A stretch of DNA of 64,000 nucleotides, taken from assembly GCF_021611515.1 (NCBI RefSeq), contig NZ_CP090960.1:1922001-1986000 (forward strand), read 5' to 3'. The stretch comes from Mariluticola halotolerans (GTDB taxonomy: Bacteria; Pseudomonadota; Alphaproteobacteria; Rhizobiales; Devosiaceae). A program made the translations under genes and the position numbers. Shown in pieces: positions 8,112 to 16,534 of the stretch (positions are counted from its first letter, which is position 1; the number at the start of each line of letters is the position of its first letter). The notes under the pieces were generated by a model, which did no database searches, had not been told where the DNA came from, and saw only the letters and a list, made by a program, of their open reading frames with translations.

Positions 8112-9053
8112 ATGAATACGACACCGGCTAAAGACAATACGCTGCCTCTTGACGAGGTGATGCTGGCGATGGACGTGGTGGATACGCTGCGGCATCGTCA
8201 GGATCTGGCGGTACGTGAGCTTGATGCGGTTTCCAAAGAGAAACAGCTTATCGACAAGCTGCGCGACATCTATCAGCAACAAGGCATTGCCGTTCCCGAC
8301 CACATCCTCAAAGAGGGCGTGGCGGCGCTGGCGGAAAGCCGCTTTGTCTACACCCCGCCCAAGCCCGGCCTCAAACGCACGCTGGCGCATGCCTATGTTA
8401 CACGTGGGCGCTGGGGCCGGATGGTTGGCAGCATATTGCTGGCAATTGCGGTTTTGTTTGCCGGCTACCAGTTTGCCTATCTGCCGCTGAAACAGGCAAG
8501 TGTGGAAACCGCCCGGCTGGAACTCGCCGAGACCCTGCCCGCGCAAATGGATGCGCTCTACCAGTCCATTTTCGAGGAAACCAAGGTGCAGTCCGCTGTC
8601 GGGCGCGCCGAGGAAATGCGTGATCGGGGCAAGATCGCCGCCAGCGAGGGTGACCGTTCCGGGGCAGAGGCGGCCATTGCCGCGCTCACCGATTTGCGCG
8701 ACACGATCCGGGCCGATTACACATTGCAGATCGTCAATCGCGAAAACCAGCAATCCGGGTTCTGGACCTTCCCCGAGATCAATACCGAGGCGACGAATTA
8801 CTATATCGTGGTCGAGGCCGTCGACCGGGAGGGCAACCCGCTTGAGCTGCCCATTCTCAATGAAGAGACCGGGGAGACGGATGTGGTGTCCACCTGGGGC
8901 GTGCGCGTGCCTGAGGGCATTTATGATTCCGTGGCCAGTGACAAACGGGACGACGGCATTATTCAACGCAATATCGTTGGCCGCAAACCCTATGGCTATA
9001 TTGAGGTCGATTATGTCGTTCCGGTTCTTGGCGGCGCGGTGACACGGTGGTGA
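8112..9053 (+). CDS. Membrane-anchored protein, DUF6384-like, second gene of the three-gene operon
   Basis: 313 residues. Residues 1-100 are hydrophilic and helical (cytoplasmic by the positive-inside rule: RTLAHAYVTRGRWGR before the membrane). A single transmembrane helix spans about 104-124 (MVGSILLAIAVLFAGYQFAYL). Residues 130-210 are again helical, and 220-313 look like a beta-rich domain (NYYIVVEAVDREGNPL ... GYIEVDYVVPVL) that would lie in the periplasm. This layout matches what I know as DUF6384. A GTG directly before the ATG is an alternative start. The stop is one base from the next gene's ATG, so translation is almost certainly coupled. It is the natural membrane anchor for its two soluble neighbours, which is inference. 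Confidence 0.82.
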   Translation: MNTTPAKDNTLPLDEVMLAMDVVDTLRHRQDLAVRELDAVSKEKQLIDKLRDIYQQQGIAVPDHILKEGVAALAESRFVYTPPKPGLKRTLAHAYVTRGRWGRMVGSILLAIAVLFAGYQFAYLPLKQASVETARLELAETLPAQMDALYQSIFEETKVQSAVGRAEEMRDRGKIAASEGDRSGAEAAIAALTDLRDTIRADYTLQIVNRENQQSGFWTFPEINTEATNYYIVVEAVDREGNPLELPILNEETGETDVVSTWGVRVPEGIYDSVASDKRDDGIIQRNIVGRKPYGYIEVDYVVPVLGGAVTRW

Positions 9054-9054
9054 T

Positions 9055-10518
9055 ATGTCGATAAGCGGACCCCAGGCCCTGAAATCGCTCGATGACGCCA
9101 TCAGGGATATCCGGAGCGAAGAAGACGATATTTCCCGGCGGCTGGCGCGGGGCGCGGAGCGGATCGCCAAACTGCGCGAAACCGAGGCGGAACTGTTTCG
9201 CCAGCTTGCCGAAATTCGCATGACGCCGGATGTGCGCGCCGCATTGTCCGGCCGCTTGATCCAGGCCGAAGAACGCGCCCACGAGATGATCGCGGCACAT
9301 GCAAATGCATTGGCCGATGCCGATGCGGCTTTGAAAAAATTCGATACCCAGGTTGCCGACAAGGTGCGGGCGCGGCGCAAGGTCCTCGACGAGATCGATG
9401 CCGCCCAGGAAGAATTGCGCGCTTTGTCGGACCGGATCGGCAAGGCGATTGCCAAGGATCCGACCTATGAAGCCAAACGGGTTGAGGCCGATGAGCTGGA
9501 CCGGATCGCCAGCCAGAGCATGGCCAAGACCGAGCTGGCCGAGGCAGACCGCGAGCAAAAGGGCCGCCCCTATCGCGAGGACCCCTTGTTCATGTATCTG
9601 TGGGAGGCCGGTTATGGTACCCGCAATTACCGCGCCAACAATCTGGTGCGCTGGCTGGATTCCATTGTTGCGCGCATGGTGCGCTATCACGAAGCACGGC
9701 CGAATTTTGCCATGCTCAACGAAATTCCCCTGCGTCTGCGCGAGCATGCGGAACGTCAGATGGCCTATGCGCAGGCTGCCGAGGAAGAGGTGGATGCGCT
9801 GGAGCTGGCAGCGGTTGATGCGGCGGGTGGCAAACCGGTGCGGGATGCGCTGGCGGCGGCGCAAAAGCGGCTCGAAAAGCTCGACGCCGAGATTTCGGAA
9901 ATCGAGGATGCGCGCGATGAGCAGGCCCGGGCTTTCCGGCATCTGGCCGAGGGCCGTGACCCTGCCTTTGAAGAGGCCACGCGGGCTTTGACGCAAAGTC
10001 TGGCGCATCAGGAAATCCGGACCCTTCTGGCTGATGCACGCCTGACCCGCACCAGCCAGGATGATGCACTCATTGCCAAAATCGACGATACGCGCGCCCG
10101 CATCGCCGAAGAAGAAGCCCAATCCGCCGATCACAACGCCCGGCTAAAGGTATTTGCCGAACGGCGCCGGGAGATCGAGGACATTCAGTGGGAGATCAAA
10201 AAATCCCATTTCGATGATCCCCGCTCGGTATTTCGCGAGGACGATCTTACCGGTGATCTGTTGGGAGAATTTTTGCGCGGCGCGCTCAGCGCCAGTGTGT
10301 ACTGGGAACAATGGCAGAAAAGCCAAAGCTGGCGTCCCGGCACAAGCGACTGGGGTGGCGGCATCGGCCTGCCCCGCTCCGGGCGCACGCGGCGCCGGGA
10401 CAGCGGGTTTTCCTGGCCAACAGGCGGCTCGTCATCGGGGGGCGGTTTTTCCCGCCCGCGCACCGGCTCTCGCGGCAGCCGCAAATCGGGCGGCTTCAAG
10501 ACCGGCGGCGGGTTCTAG
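9055..10518 (+). CDS. Large coiled-coil protein with Gly/Ser/Arg-rich tail, third gene of the operon
   Basis: 487 residues without signal peptide or membrane helix. Residues 1-165 and about 260-390 are long heptad-like helices (SEEDDISRRLARGAERIAKL; DAEISEIEDARDEQARAFRH). Between them lies a compact segment with conserved-looking aromatic residues (DPLFMYLWEAGYGTRNYR, NNLVRWLDSIVARMVRYHE). The last 55 residues are low complexity: GWGGG, RSGRTRRRDSG, SSSGGGFSRP, SRGSRKSGGFKTGGGF. Such a basic Gly-rich tail often binds nucleic acid or polyanions or is disordered. The start ATG is one base after the previous stop. The gene converges on edd with only 9 bp between the stops. I do not recognise a named family. 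Confidence 0.83.
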   Translation: MSISGPQALKSLDDAIRDIRSEEDDISRRLARGAERIAKLRETEAELFRQLAEIRMTPDVRAALSGRLIQAEERAHEMIAAHANALADADAALKKFDTQVADKVRARRKVLDEIDAAQEELRALSDRIGKAIAKDPTYEAKRVEADELDRIASQSMAKTELAEADREQKGRPYREDPLFMYLWEAGYGTRNYRANNLVRWLDSIVARMVRYHEARPNFAMLNEIPLRLREHAERQMAYAQAAEEEVDALELAAVDAAGGKPVRDALAAAQKRLEKLDAEISEIEDARDEQARAFRHLAEGRDPAFEEATRALTQSLAHQEIRTLLADARLTRTSQDDALIAKIDDTRARIAEEEAQSADHNARLKVFAERRREIEDIQWEIKKSHFDDPRSVFREDDLTGDLLGEFLRGALSASVYWEQWQKSQSWRPGTSDWGGGIGLPRSGRTRRRDSGFSWPTGGSSSGGGFSRPRTGSRGSRKSGGFKTGGGF

Positions 10519-10527
10519 ACCTTCAGG

Positions 10528-12342
10528 TCAGCCAAAGACGCTCGCGCCGCGATCGGCCGGGCCGACCAGAGACCGGAAGCCGGCAAACAATTCGCGTCCC
10601 ATGCCCTCGTGCTCGGGCCGCAAGTCCTCTGTTGCGGGGGTCCGTGAGAGGAATTCACGCTCATTGCCGACAAAGTCGATGGTCCCCGCTTCGGCGTCGA
10701 GCCGGATGATGTCGCCATCACGGATCTTGGAGATCGGGCCCCCATCCATCGCCTCGGGGGTCATGTGAATGGCCGCAGGCACCTTGCCCGAAGCCCCGGA
10801 CATCCGCCCATCGGTGATCAGCGCAACCTTGAGCCCGCGATCCTGCAGGATACCGAGCGCCGGGGTCAGTTTATGCAATTCGGGCATGCCGATAGCCTTG
10901 GGGCCTGAAAAGCGGACCACAGCGATCACATCTCCGGTCAATTCGCCTGCCTTGAAGGCTTCCTGCAAACCGGCCTGCGAATGGAACACGCGTGCCGGCG
11001 CCTCAACCAGACGGTGTTCTGGCTTGACCGCCGAAATCTTGATCACCGATTTGCCAAGATTGCCTTTGAGCAATTTCAGCCCGCCGCTCTTGGCAAAAGG
11101 TGCCGAGACAGGTGCCAGCACTTTGGGCAATCCTGATTCTGCGGGCGCCGGTTCAAAGCTCAGTTTCTCGTCAATATATTTGGCTTCGACCGCATAGGAT
11201 TCCAGCCCCTTGCCATAGACGGTTTTGACGTCGTTATGCAGGAAGCCGCCGGAGAGCAGTTCGCGGATCAGAAAACCCATGCCGCCAGCGGCGTGGAAAT
11301 GGTTCACATCGGCAATACCGTTGGGGTAGACGCGCGCCAGAAGCGGCACCGCATCGGACAGATCGGACATGTCATCCCAGGTCACCTGCAACCCGGCTGC
11401 ATTGGCAATGGCGATCAGATGCAGGGTGTGATTGGTGGAACCACCGGTTGCGTGCAGGCCGACAAGGCCGTTCACAATCGCCTTTTCATCGATGATATGG
11501 CCCACAGGGGTATAATCATTCCCCTCAGCGCTCAACGCGAGAACGCGCTTGGCTGCCTCCCGCGTCAGCGCATCGCGCAACGGGGTGCCGGGATTGACGA
11601 AGCTGGCACCGGGCAGATGCAGCCCCATGATTTCCATCAGCATCTGATTGGAATTGGCTGTGCCATAAAAAGTGCAGGTGCCGGGCGAATGATAGGATTT
11701 GCTCTCTGCCTCTAGCAGTTCCGGACGCCCAACCTTGCCTTCCATGAACAACTGGCGCACACGGGCCTTTTCATCATTAGGCAGGCCCGAGGGCATGGGC
11801 CCGGCGGGAATGAAAACGCCGGGAAGATGACCAAAGGTCAAGGCACCGATCAACAGGCCCGGCACGATCTTGTCGCAAATGCCGAGATAAACGGCAGCAT
11901 CAAACATGTTGTGGCTAAGGGCAATGGCAGTGGCCATGGCGATCACGTCGCGCGAGAACAGCGACAGGTCCATGCCTGGCTGCCCCTGGGTCACGCCATC
12001 GCACATGGCGGGCACGCCGCCGGCGACTTGTGCCGTGGAACCGATTTCGCGCACCGCAGCCTTGATCAGATCAGGGTAGGTTGCATAGGGCTGGTGAGCA
12101 GACAGCATATCATTATAGGAGGTGACAATGCCCAGATTGAGCGCCTTGTTGCCGGCAAGCTGCGCCTTGTCAGCGGGTGCACAAGCAGCAAAGCCATGGG
12201 CGAGATTGCCGCAACTCAACGTGCCGCGATGCACGCCCTGGGATTTTTGATGGTCAATACGGTCGAGATAGGCTCGGCGCGTCAACTCGCTGCGGGCCGC
12301 AATCCGGTCGGTCACCGCCTGAATGGTCTTGTGAACAGACAT
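10528..12342 (-). CDS. edd: Phosphogluconate dehydratase (Entner-Doudoroff)
   Basis: 604 residues, the normal length for Edd. It converts 6-phosphogluconate to 2-keto-3-deoxy-6-phosphogluconate in the cytoplasm. The IlvD/Edd family cysteines that hold the iron-sulfur cluster are visible ([35 protein letters not shown]), as is the C-terminal [15 protein letters not shown] motif. It is the last gene of the kinase-zwf-pgl-edd operon. The ATG has GAAGGAAAAAGAG upstream. A small hairpin (GCCCCT/AGGGGC, 12358-12377) sits between the pgl stop and this ribosome site and could tune translation. The aldolase gene eda is not in the window. Confidence 0.96.
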   Translation of the reverse strand: MSVHKTIQAVTDRIAARSELTRRAYLDRIDHQKSQGVHRGTLSCGNLAHGFAACAPADKAQLAGNKALNLGIVTSYNDMLSAHQPYATYPDLIKAAVREIGSTAQVAGGVPAMCDGVTQGQPGMDLSLFSRDVIAMATAIALSHNMFDAAVYLGICDKIVPGLLIGALTFGHLPGVFIPAGPMPSGLPNDEKARVRQLFMEGKVGRPELLEAESKSYHSPGTCTFYGTANSNQMLMEIMGLHLPGASFVNPGTPLRDALTREAAKRVLALSAEGNDYTPVGHIIDEKAIVNGLVGLHATGGSTNHTLHLIAIANAAGLQVTWDDMSDLSDAVPLLARVYPNGIADVNHFHAAGGMGFLIRELLSGGFLHNDVKTVYGKGLESYAVEAKYIDEKLSFEPAPAESGLPKVLAPVSAPFAKSGGLKLLKGNLGKSVIKISAVKPEHRLVEAPARVFHSQAGLQEAFKAGELTGDVIAVVRFSGPKAIGMPELHKLTPALGILQDRGLKVALITDGRMSGASGKVPAAIHMTPEAMDGGPISKIRDGDIIRLDAEAGTIDFVGNEREFLSRTPATEDLRPEHEGMGRELFAGFRSLVGPADRGASVFG

Positions 12343-12369
12343 CTCTTTTTCCTTCTGGCCCCTCAGGGA

Positions 12370-13065
12370 TCAGGGGCACCAGTAAATGTTAACGGGCTTT
12401 TCGGTCTGGCGCAGAACGGCGCGTACCGGCATCTCGCTGACGGGACCTGCGCTGAGGGCTGCATCGAGGGTTTGGGCTTTTGCTGCACCTTCAATGTGAA
12501 GGTAAAGACTGCGTGTGGCTAAAAGATGCGGCAAAGTCAGTGTGACGCGCGGTTCGCCTGCACCCGGCGCCTGAATGGCAAGAGCAGGCCCTTTTTCACG
12601 CAACACCTGATCGAGGGCATCACCTTCAGGGAAAAACGAGGCCGTATGGCCATCACCCCCCATGCCGAGAATGACCGCATCAAAGGGATGCGGCACTTGC
12701 TGTTGCATGGCGCAGGTTTCGGCAATCGTTTCAGATGAAGGTGTCTCGCCGCCTGCATAAAGGGGCACAAATGTCGCGACAGCTGCGGGACCCTGCAACA
12801 GGTTGGTTTTAACCAGCCGTGCATTGGATCTGTCGGAGCTGTCATCGACCCAGCGTTCGTCAACAAGGGTGATGACGACCTTTGACCAATCTATATCGGT
12901 GCGCTGTGCGAGCTGGCGAAAGAACAAGGCTGGCGTGGACCCACCTGAAACCGCAATCGAGGCTGTATCACGCGAGCCGAGGCCCGCCTTGATATCCGCC
13001 GCTACAGCATCGGACAGCGCATTGGCGAGAGCCGTGTTGTCGCTTTGATCGTGACGATTAATCAT
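12370..13065 (-). CDS. pgl: 6-phosphogluconolactonase
   Basis: 231 residues. It hydrolyses 6-phosphogluconolactone to 6-phosphogluconate, linking zwf to edd. The family motifs ISVSGGSTP-like (IAVSGGSTPALFF), VDERWV and LGMGGDGHTASFFP are all present, with the Asp-Glu-Arg and Gly-Asp-Gly-His groups expected at the active site. The ATG shares one base with the zwf stop (TGATG), a typical coupled arrangement; a TTG just before it is less likely. A spacer of 27 bp leads to edd. Confidence 0.95.
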   Translation of the reverse strand: MINRHDQSDNTALANALSDAVAADIKAGLGSRDTASIAVSGGSTPALFFRQLAQRTDIDWSKVVITLVDERWVDDSSDRSNARLVKTNLLQGPAAVATFVPLYAGGETPSSETIAETCAMQQQVPHPFDAVILGMGGDGHTASFFPEGDALDQVLREKGPALAIQAPGAGEPRVTLTLPHLLATRSLYLHIEGAAKAQTLDAALSAGPVSEMPVRAVLRQTEKPVNIYWCP

Positions 13066-14552
13066 CAAAAGTCGCTTTCTTCATGCCAGGTCCGGCCATC
13101 ACGTTCGATCAGCGCCACTGAACCGGTGGGGCCCCATGTGCCCGCCGTATAGGGTTGCGGCGGCTCGGAAGCAGCGTCCCAGGCCTCACGGATCGGGTCG
13201 ACCCATCTCCAGGCGGCTTCCAGTTCGTCCCGGCGCATGAACAGGGTCTGATTGCCGCGAATAACATCGAGCAACAGGCGCTCATAGGCTTCCGGGGTGC
13301 GGTCAGCAAATGTCTCGGCAAAGGAGAGATTGAGGTGCACTTCGCGCAGGCGCATGCCGCCGGGCCCCGGATCCTTGATCATCATGAACAGTTTGACGCC
13401 TTCATCAGGCTGCAAGCGGATCACCAGTTTGTTGGCCTTGGGCGCGCCTTCCGCCCGATCAAAGATCGAATGGGGGATTTCGCGGAACTGGATGACGATT
13501 TCTGATACCCGGGTGGCCAGCCGCTTGCCGGTACGAATGTAGAACGGCACACCGGCCCAACGCCAGTTTTCGATTTCGGCCTTGAGGGCGACGAAAGTCT
13601 CGGTACGTGAGCCCTTTTTGTCATCCGGCAACTCATCCTGATAGCCCGCGACCGATGTAGTTTCTGAACTCACGCCGCGATACTGCCCGCGCACTGTGGC
13701 CCGGCCAACGCTTTCGCCGGTGATCGGTTTGAGGGAACGCAATACCTTGAGTTTTTCGTCGCGCAGGGCATTGGCGTCATCGGATGCCGGCGGCTCCATC
13801 GCCACGAGGCAAAGCAATTGCAGGATATGGTTTTGCACCATGTCGCGCAGCGCGCCGCTTTCGTCATAATAGCCGCGGGTGCCGGCACCGACCGATTCAG
13901 CGACAGAAATCTGCACATGGTCGATATGCGCCGAGTTCCAGATCGGCTCAAACATCTTGTTGGCGAAACGCAAGGCCAGCAGGTTCTGCACGGTTTCTTT
14001 GCCGAGGTAGTGGTCGATCCGGTAGACCTGATCTTCGGAAAAAACCTTGGCGATCGCGTCGTTGATTTCCATCGAGGATTCAAGATCGTGACCAAGCGGT
14101 TTTTCGACAACCACGCGGGCGCTTTCGCGCCAGTATTTGCGGCGGGCAAGATAGGTGCAGATCGGCTCGAATATGTTGGGGGCGACGGCGAGGTAGAAGG
14201 CGCGCACGATATTTTCATCCTCGCGCAACGAGTCGCGCAACTCGGCCCAGCCTTCCTTGTCGGTCACATCATTGGTGACATAGGAAAAGCAGGAAATGAA
14301 CCGGTCGATGGTTTCCTTGTCCTGAAACGACTTTTCGACAAATTCACCAACAGCCTGCCGGGCGACATCCTTGAATTTCTTGTCATCCCAGGCAGTGCGC
14401 GACACACCGATGATCCGTGACTGTTCGTCGAACTGCCCGTCCTTGAAGCGATAATAGAGCGCCGGGATCAGCTTGCGTCGCGTGAGATCACCGGTGGCGC
14501 CGAACACTACATAATCAAAGGCCGGGACCGGAATAATACGGGAGCTGGACAT
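13065..14552 (-). CDS. zwf: Glucose-6-phosphate 1-dehydrogenase
   Basis: 495 residues. It oxidises glucose-6-phosphate with NAD(P)+ as first step of the Entner-Doudoroff and oxidative pentose phosphate routes. The nucleotide-binding GATGDLTRRKL lies at 18-28, the EKPLGHD segment at 150-156 and the catalytic RIDHYLGKE at 178-186 with the active-site His181. The ATG has AAGGAG seven bases upstream. The stop overlaps the pgl start by one base; the sugar kinase ends 26 nt upstream, so all four genes probably form one unit. Confidence 0.97.
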   Translation of the reverse strand: MSSSRIIPVPAFDYVVFGATGDLTRRKLIPALYYRFKDGQFDEQSRIIGVSRTAWDDKKFKDVARQAVGEFVEKSFQDKETIDRFISCFSYVTNDVTDKEGWAELRDSLREDENIVRAFYLAVAPNIFEPICTYLARRKYWRESARVVVEKPLGHDLESSMEINDAIAKVFSEDQVYRIDHYLGKETVQNLLALRFANKMFEPIWNSAHIDHVQISVAESVGAGTRGYYDESGALRDMVQNHILQLLCLVAMEPPASDDANALRDEKLKVLRSLKPITGESVGRATVRGQYRGVSSETTSVAGYQDELPDDKKGSRTETFVALKAEIENWRWAGVPFYIRTGKRLATRVSEIVIQFREIPHSIFDRAEGAPKANKLVIRLQPDEGVKLFMMIKDPGPGGMRLREVHLNLSFAETFADRTPEAYERLLLDVIRGNQTLFMRRDELEAAWRWVDPIREAWDAASEPPQPYTAGTWGPTGSVALIERDGRTWHEESDF

Positions 14553-14578
14553 GTTGTTGATCTCCTTCGTGCGCCGTC

Positions 14579-15556
14579 TCAGGCGTCACCAAATAATTGC
14601 CGCGCAAGAATAAGTGCACCGTGCAGAGGTTCGGATTTGGCCTCAACAATCAGCGATGCGTCATATCGTTTGCGTAGAAGAGGGAGCAGCCGCGTGCCGA
14701 GCCCGCCGACAAAGGCGAGCGCCCGCGCGCCGCGCGCGGTAAACCAGTGCACATAATCGTCGATCGCGCTCAGTTCGAATTCCATCAGTTCGAGCGCGAA
14801 CGGGTCACCTTGCTCATAATACTCAAAAAACAGCGGTACAAACTCACCATAGTCGGCAGGACGCGCCGGCACATTATGGCTGGGGCTCTCGCCGGGCTTA
14901 AGACTTTGCTCAACCGCCTTGCGGGCTGCCGGGTTATTGAACGACCAGGCCATAAGATTGTTGGGATCGTTATCGAAGCGGGCCATGACCGCCTTGGTCA
15001 GCGGCGTCGCCGGGATCAGCCCCTCGTGCGCCAGGAGGCTTTTGCGGATCAGTTCGCGGCCGAGAATGGCGCCGGCCATGGCATCGCCGATGTGAAAACC
15101 CCAGCCGCCGATCTGGAAGCGCTCGCCGTCAATCAAGGCGAGACCGGCCGACCCGGTGCCAACGATCAGCACCGCGCCGTCCTCACCTGCGTGTGCCCCG
15201 GCGCGGGCGATATCGATATCGTCATAAACGTGCAGATTGGCGAACGGAAAAGCGCGTTTTTCAAAACTCTCCCGCGAGGCGGCCAAGCGCGCGCCTGCCA
15301 TGCCAAAGCAGGCATGCGTGTTTTTGGCCTCGGCAATATCGATACCGGCGTCAGCATAGACCTGATCAATAAGCTGGTTCACGGCCTCGTAGGCGGCGTT
15401 ACCATCGCGCACCTGCAGGTTGGAGGGTTTGCTGGTGACCGCCTCGCCAAGTGTGTTCAAGTCGGCATCAGCCAAACGCATACGGCATTTTGTGCCGCCG
15501 CCATCCACACCTAGATAGTACTTTGCCACTGGCCGTATCCACCCATCAGTTTTCAT
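14579..15556 (-). CDS. BadF/BadG-type N-acetylglucosamine or glucosamine kinase
   Basis: 325 residues of the BadF/BadG/BcrA ATPase superfamily. GVDGGGTKCR near residue 16 is the first phosphate-binding loop, IVGTGSAG near 130 the second, and GWGFHIGDAMAGAILGR is the typical amino-sugar kinase segment. Its place at the head of the zwf-pgl-edd operon suggests that it feeds phosphorylated sugar into glycolysis or the Entner-Doudoroff route, probably from amino sugars or glucose. The ATG start gives nine residues before the conserved core; a GTG at codon 10 is a real alternative, as neither has a strong ribosome site. The exact sugar cannot be read from the sequence. Confidence 0.85.
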   Translation of the reverse strand: MKTDGWIRPVAKYYLGVDGGGTKCRMRLADADLNTLGEAVTSKPSNLQVRDGNAAYEAVNQLIDQVYADAGIDIAEAKNTHACFGMAGARLAASRESFEKRAFPFANLHVYDDIDIARAGAHAGEDGAVLIVGTGSAGLALIDGERFQIGGWGFHIGDAMAGAILGRELIRKSLLAHEGLIPATPLTKAVMARFDNDPNNLMAWSFNNPAARKAVEQSLKPGESPSHNVPARPADYGEFVPLFFEYYEQGDPFALELMEFELSAIDDYVHWFTARGARALAFVGGLGTRLLPLLRKRYDASLIVEAKSEPLHGALILARQLFGDA

Positions 15557-15653
15557 TGCACGTCAGATTTCGGGCGGACCATAGTGCTAAACCATTGGTT
15601 GTGAAAGCCCTGCTTTGCTTGATGTTACACCCATTTGGCCCGGTGAAAAGGCT

Positions 15654-15689
15654 TGCATCCGCATGCACTGATGCTTGCATGCGGATGCA
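15654..15689. promoter_or_regulatory. 14-bp perfect inverted repeat in the divergent kinase/cobU promoter region
   Basis: TGCATCCGCATGCA (15654-15667), 8-nt spacer, TGCATGCGGATGCA (15676-15689). It lies 38 bp upstream of the cobU start and 98 bp upstream of the kinase start. It can act as a dimeric operator or, if transcribed, as a strong hairpin. No cobalamin riboswitch core is present here. Confidence 0.6.
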
Positions 15690-15727
15690 TTGCCGCCTTT
15701 GGTGCAAAAGAGTTACAATGCGGGATC

Positions 15728-16261
15728 ATGACAGATCATATTCTCATTCTTGGTGGCGCCCGCTCGGGCAAAACGTCTTTTGCGGAACGCCTGGCGATGC
15801 GCATGGGGCACAGTCCTGTCTACCTGGCGACTGCCGAAGCGCTGGATGCCGAAATGCAGGCCCGCGTTGCCAGCCACAGGGAGCAACGCGAAGGCCGGTT
15901 CACCACAATCGAGGAACCGCTCGATCTACCGGAAGCCATTGAGGCGGCCAGCCAGACCCATGACGTTATTCTCGTCGATTGCCTGACTTTATGGATTTCA
16001 AATCTGCTGGGTGCGGAACGCGACGTGACGCAGGCGGTTGATGATCTGGTTGATGCGCTTGAGGCGATCGAAAGCACACGCGTGATAATGGTCTCAAACG
16101 AAGTAGGGCTGGGCATCGTGCCGGACAATGCCTTGGCGCGGGCCTTTCGCGATCTGACCGGCTGGAGCCATCAGCGCCTGGCCGGCGTTTGCCACGATGT
16201 TTATTTTGTCGCCGCCGGCCTGCCTCTGGTCATGAAGGGCACGGCACCCCTTCTGGACTAA
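15728..16261 (+). CDS. cobU: Adenosylcobinamide kinase / adenosylcobinamide-phosphate guanylyltransferase
   Basis: 177 residues (also called CobP). It phosphorylates adenosylcobinamide and transfers GMP to give AdoCbi-GDP in nucleotide-loop assembly. Walker A GGARSGKT at 9-16, then VDCLTLWISNLL (second nucleotide-binding motif) and SNEVGLGIVP, all family hallmarks. GGGATC lies just before the ATG; the open frame continues 25 codons upstream but runs through the inverted repeat and is not conserved-looking. It is transcribed divergently from the kinase-zwf operon and converges on a small membrane protein gene. Confidence 0.95.
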   Translation: MTDHILILGGARSGKTSFAERLAMRMGHSPVYLATAEALDAEMQARVASHREQREGRFTTIEEPLDLPEAIEAASQTHDVILVDCLTLWISNLLGAERDVTQAVDDLVDALEAIESTRVIMVSNEVGLGIVPDNALARAFRDLTGWSHQRLAGVCHDVYFVAAGLPLVMKGTAPLLD

Positions 16262-16266
16262 ATCAG

Positions 16267-16485
16267 CTAACGCTGTACCGCCAGCCGGGCCAGTTTGGCG
16301 ATCAGTACCAGCCAGGGTGACAGATGCAGGAACAGATCAAAAATATCCATCGGCCGGACCAGTTGTCCGTGCACGAGCATGCGTAATTTCTCAAAAAGAT
16401 GTGGTTCCGGCACAAAAGGGGCCAGGCCGAGCGTGAGCGCCAGCAATATCGCCATCGGCCAGGAGACTGAATCGAGAAATGCCAT
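16267..16485 (-). CDS. Small two-helix membrane protein conserved near cob genes
   Basis: 72 residues. A first hydrophobic helix at about 9-25 (WPMAILLALTLGLAPF), a short central segment (PEPHLFEKLRMLVHGQLVRPMDIFDLF) and a second helix at 53-69. I recognise this small family; database entries often carry the doubtful label RND transporter, but the protein is far too small for that and the function is unknown. The ATG is preceded by GGAGCG five bases upstream. An AT-rich palindrome lies 31 bp upstream at 16516-16534. The frame stays open further upstream over the cobD stop, but without family similarity. Confidence 0.8.
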   Translation of the reverse strand: MAFLDSVSWPMAILLALTLGLAPFVPEPHLFEKLRMLVHGQLVRPMDIFDLFLHLSPWLVLIAKLARLAVQR

Positions 16486-16515
16486 GTTCGCTCCGATTGT
16501 ATTTTTAATATGCGT

Positions 16516-16534
16516 ATTATCTAAATTAGATAAT
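16516..16534. promoter_or_regulatory. AT-rich 19-bp palindromic operator candidate
   Basis: ATTATCTAA-A-TTAGATAAT, a perfect 9-bp dyad around a single A, in an AT-rich island between the cobD stop and the small membrane protein gene. It overlaps the cobD stop codon. Its size and symmetry are those of a dimeric repressor site; which regulator binds is unknown. Confidence 0.55.
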
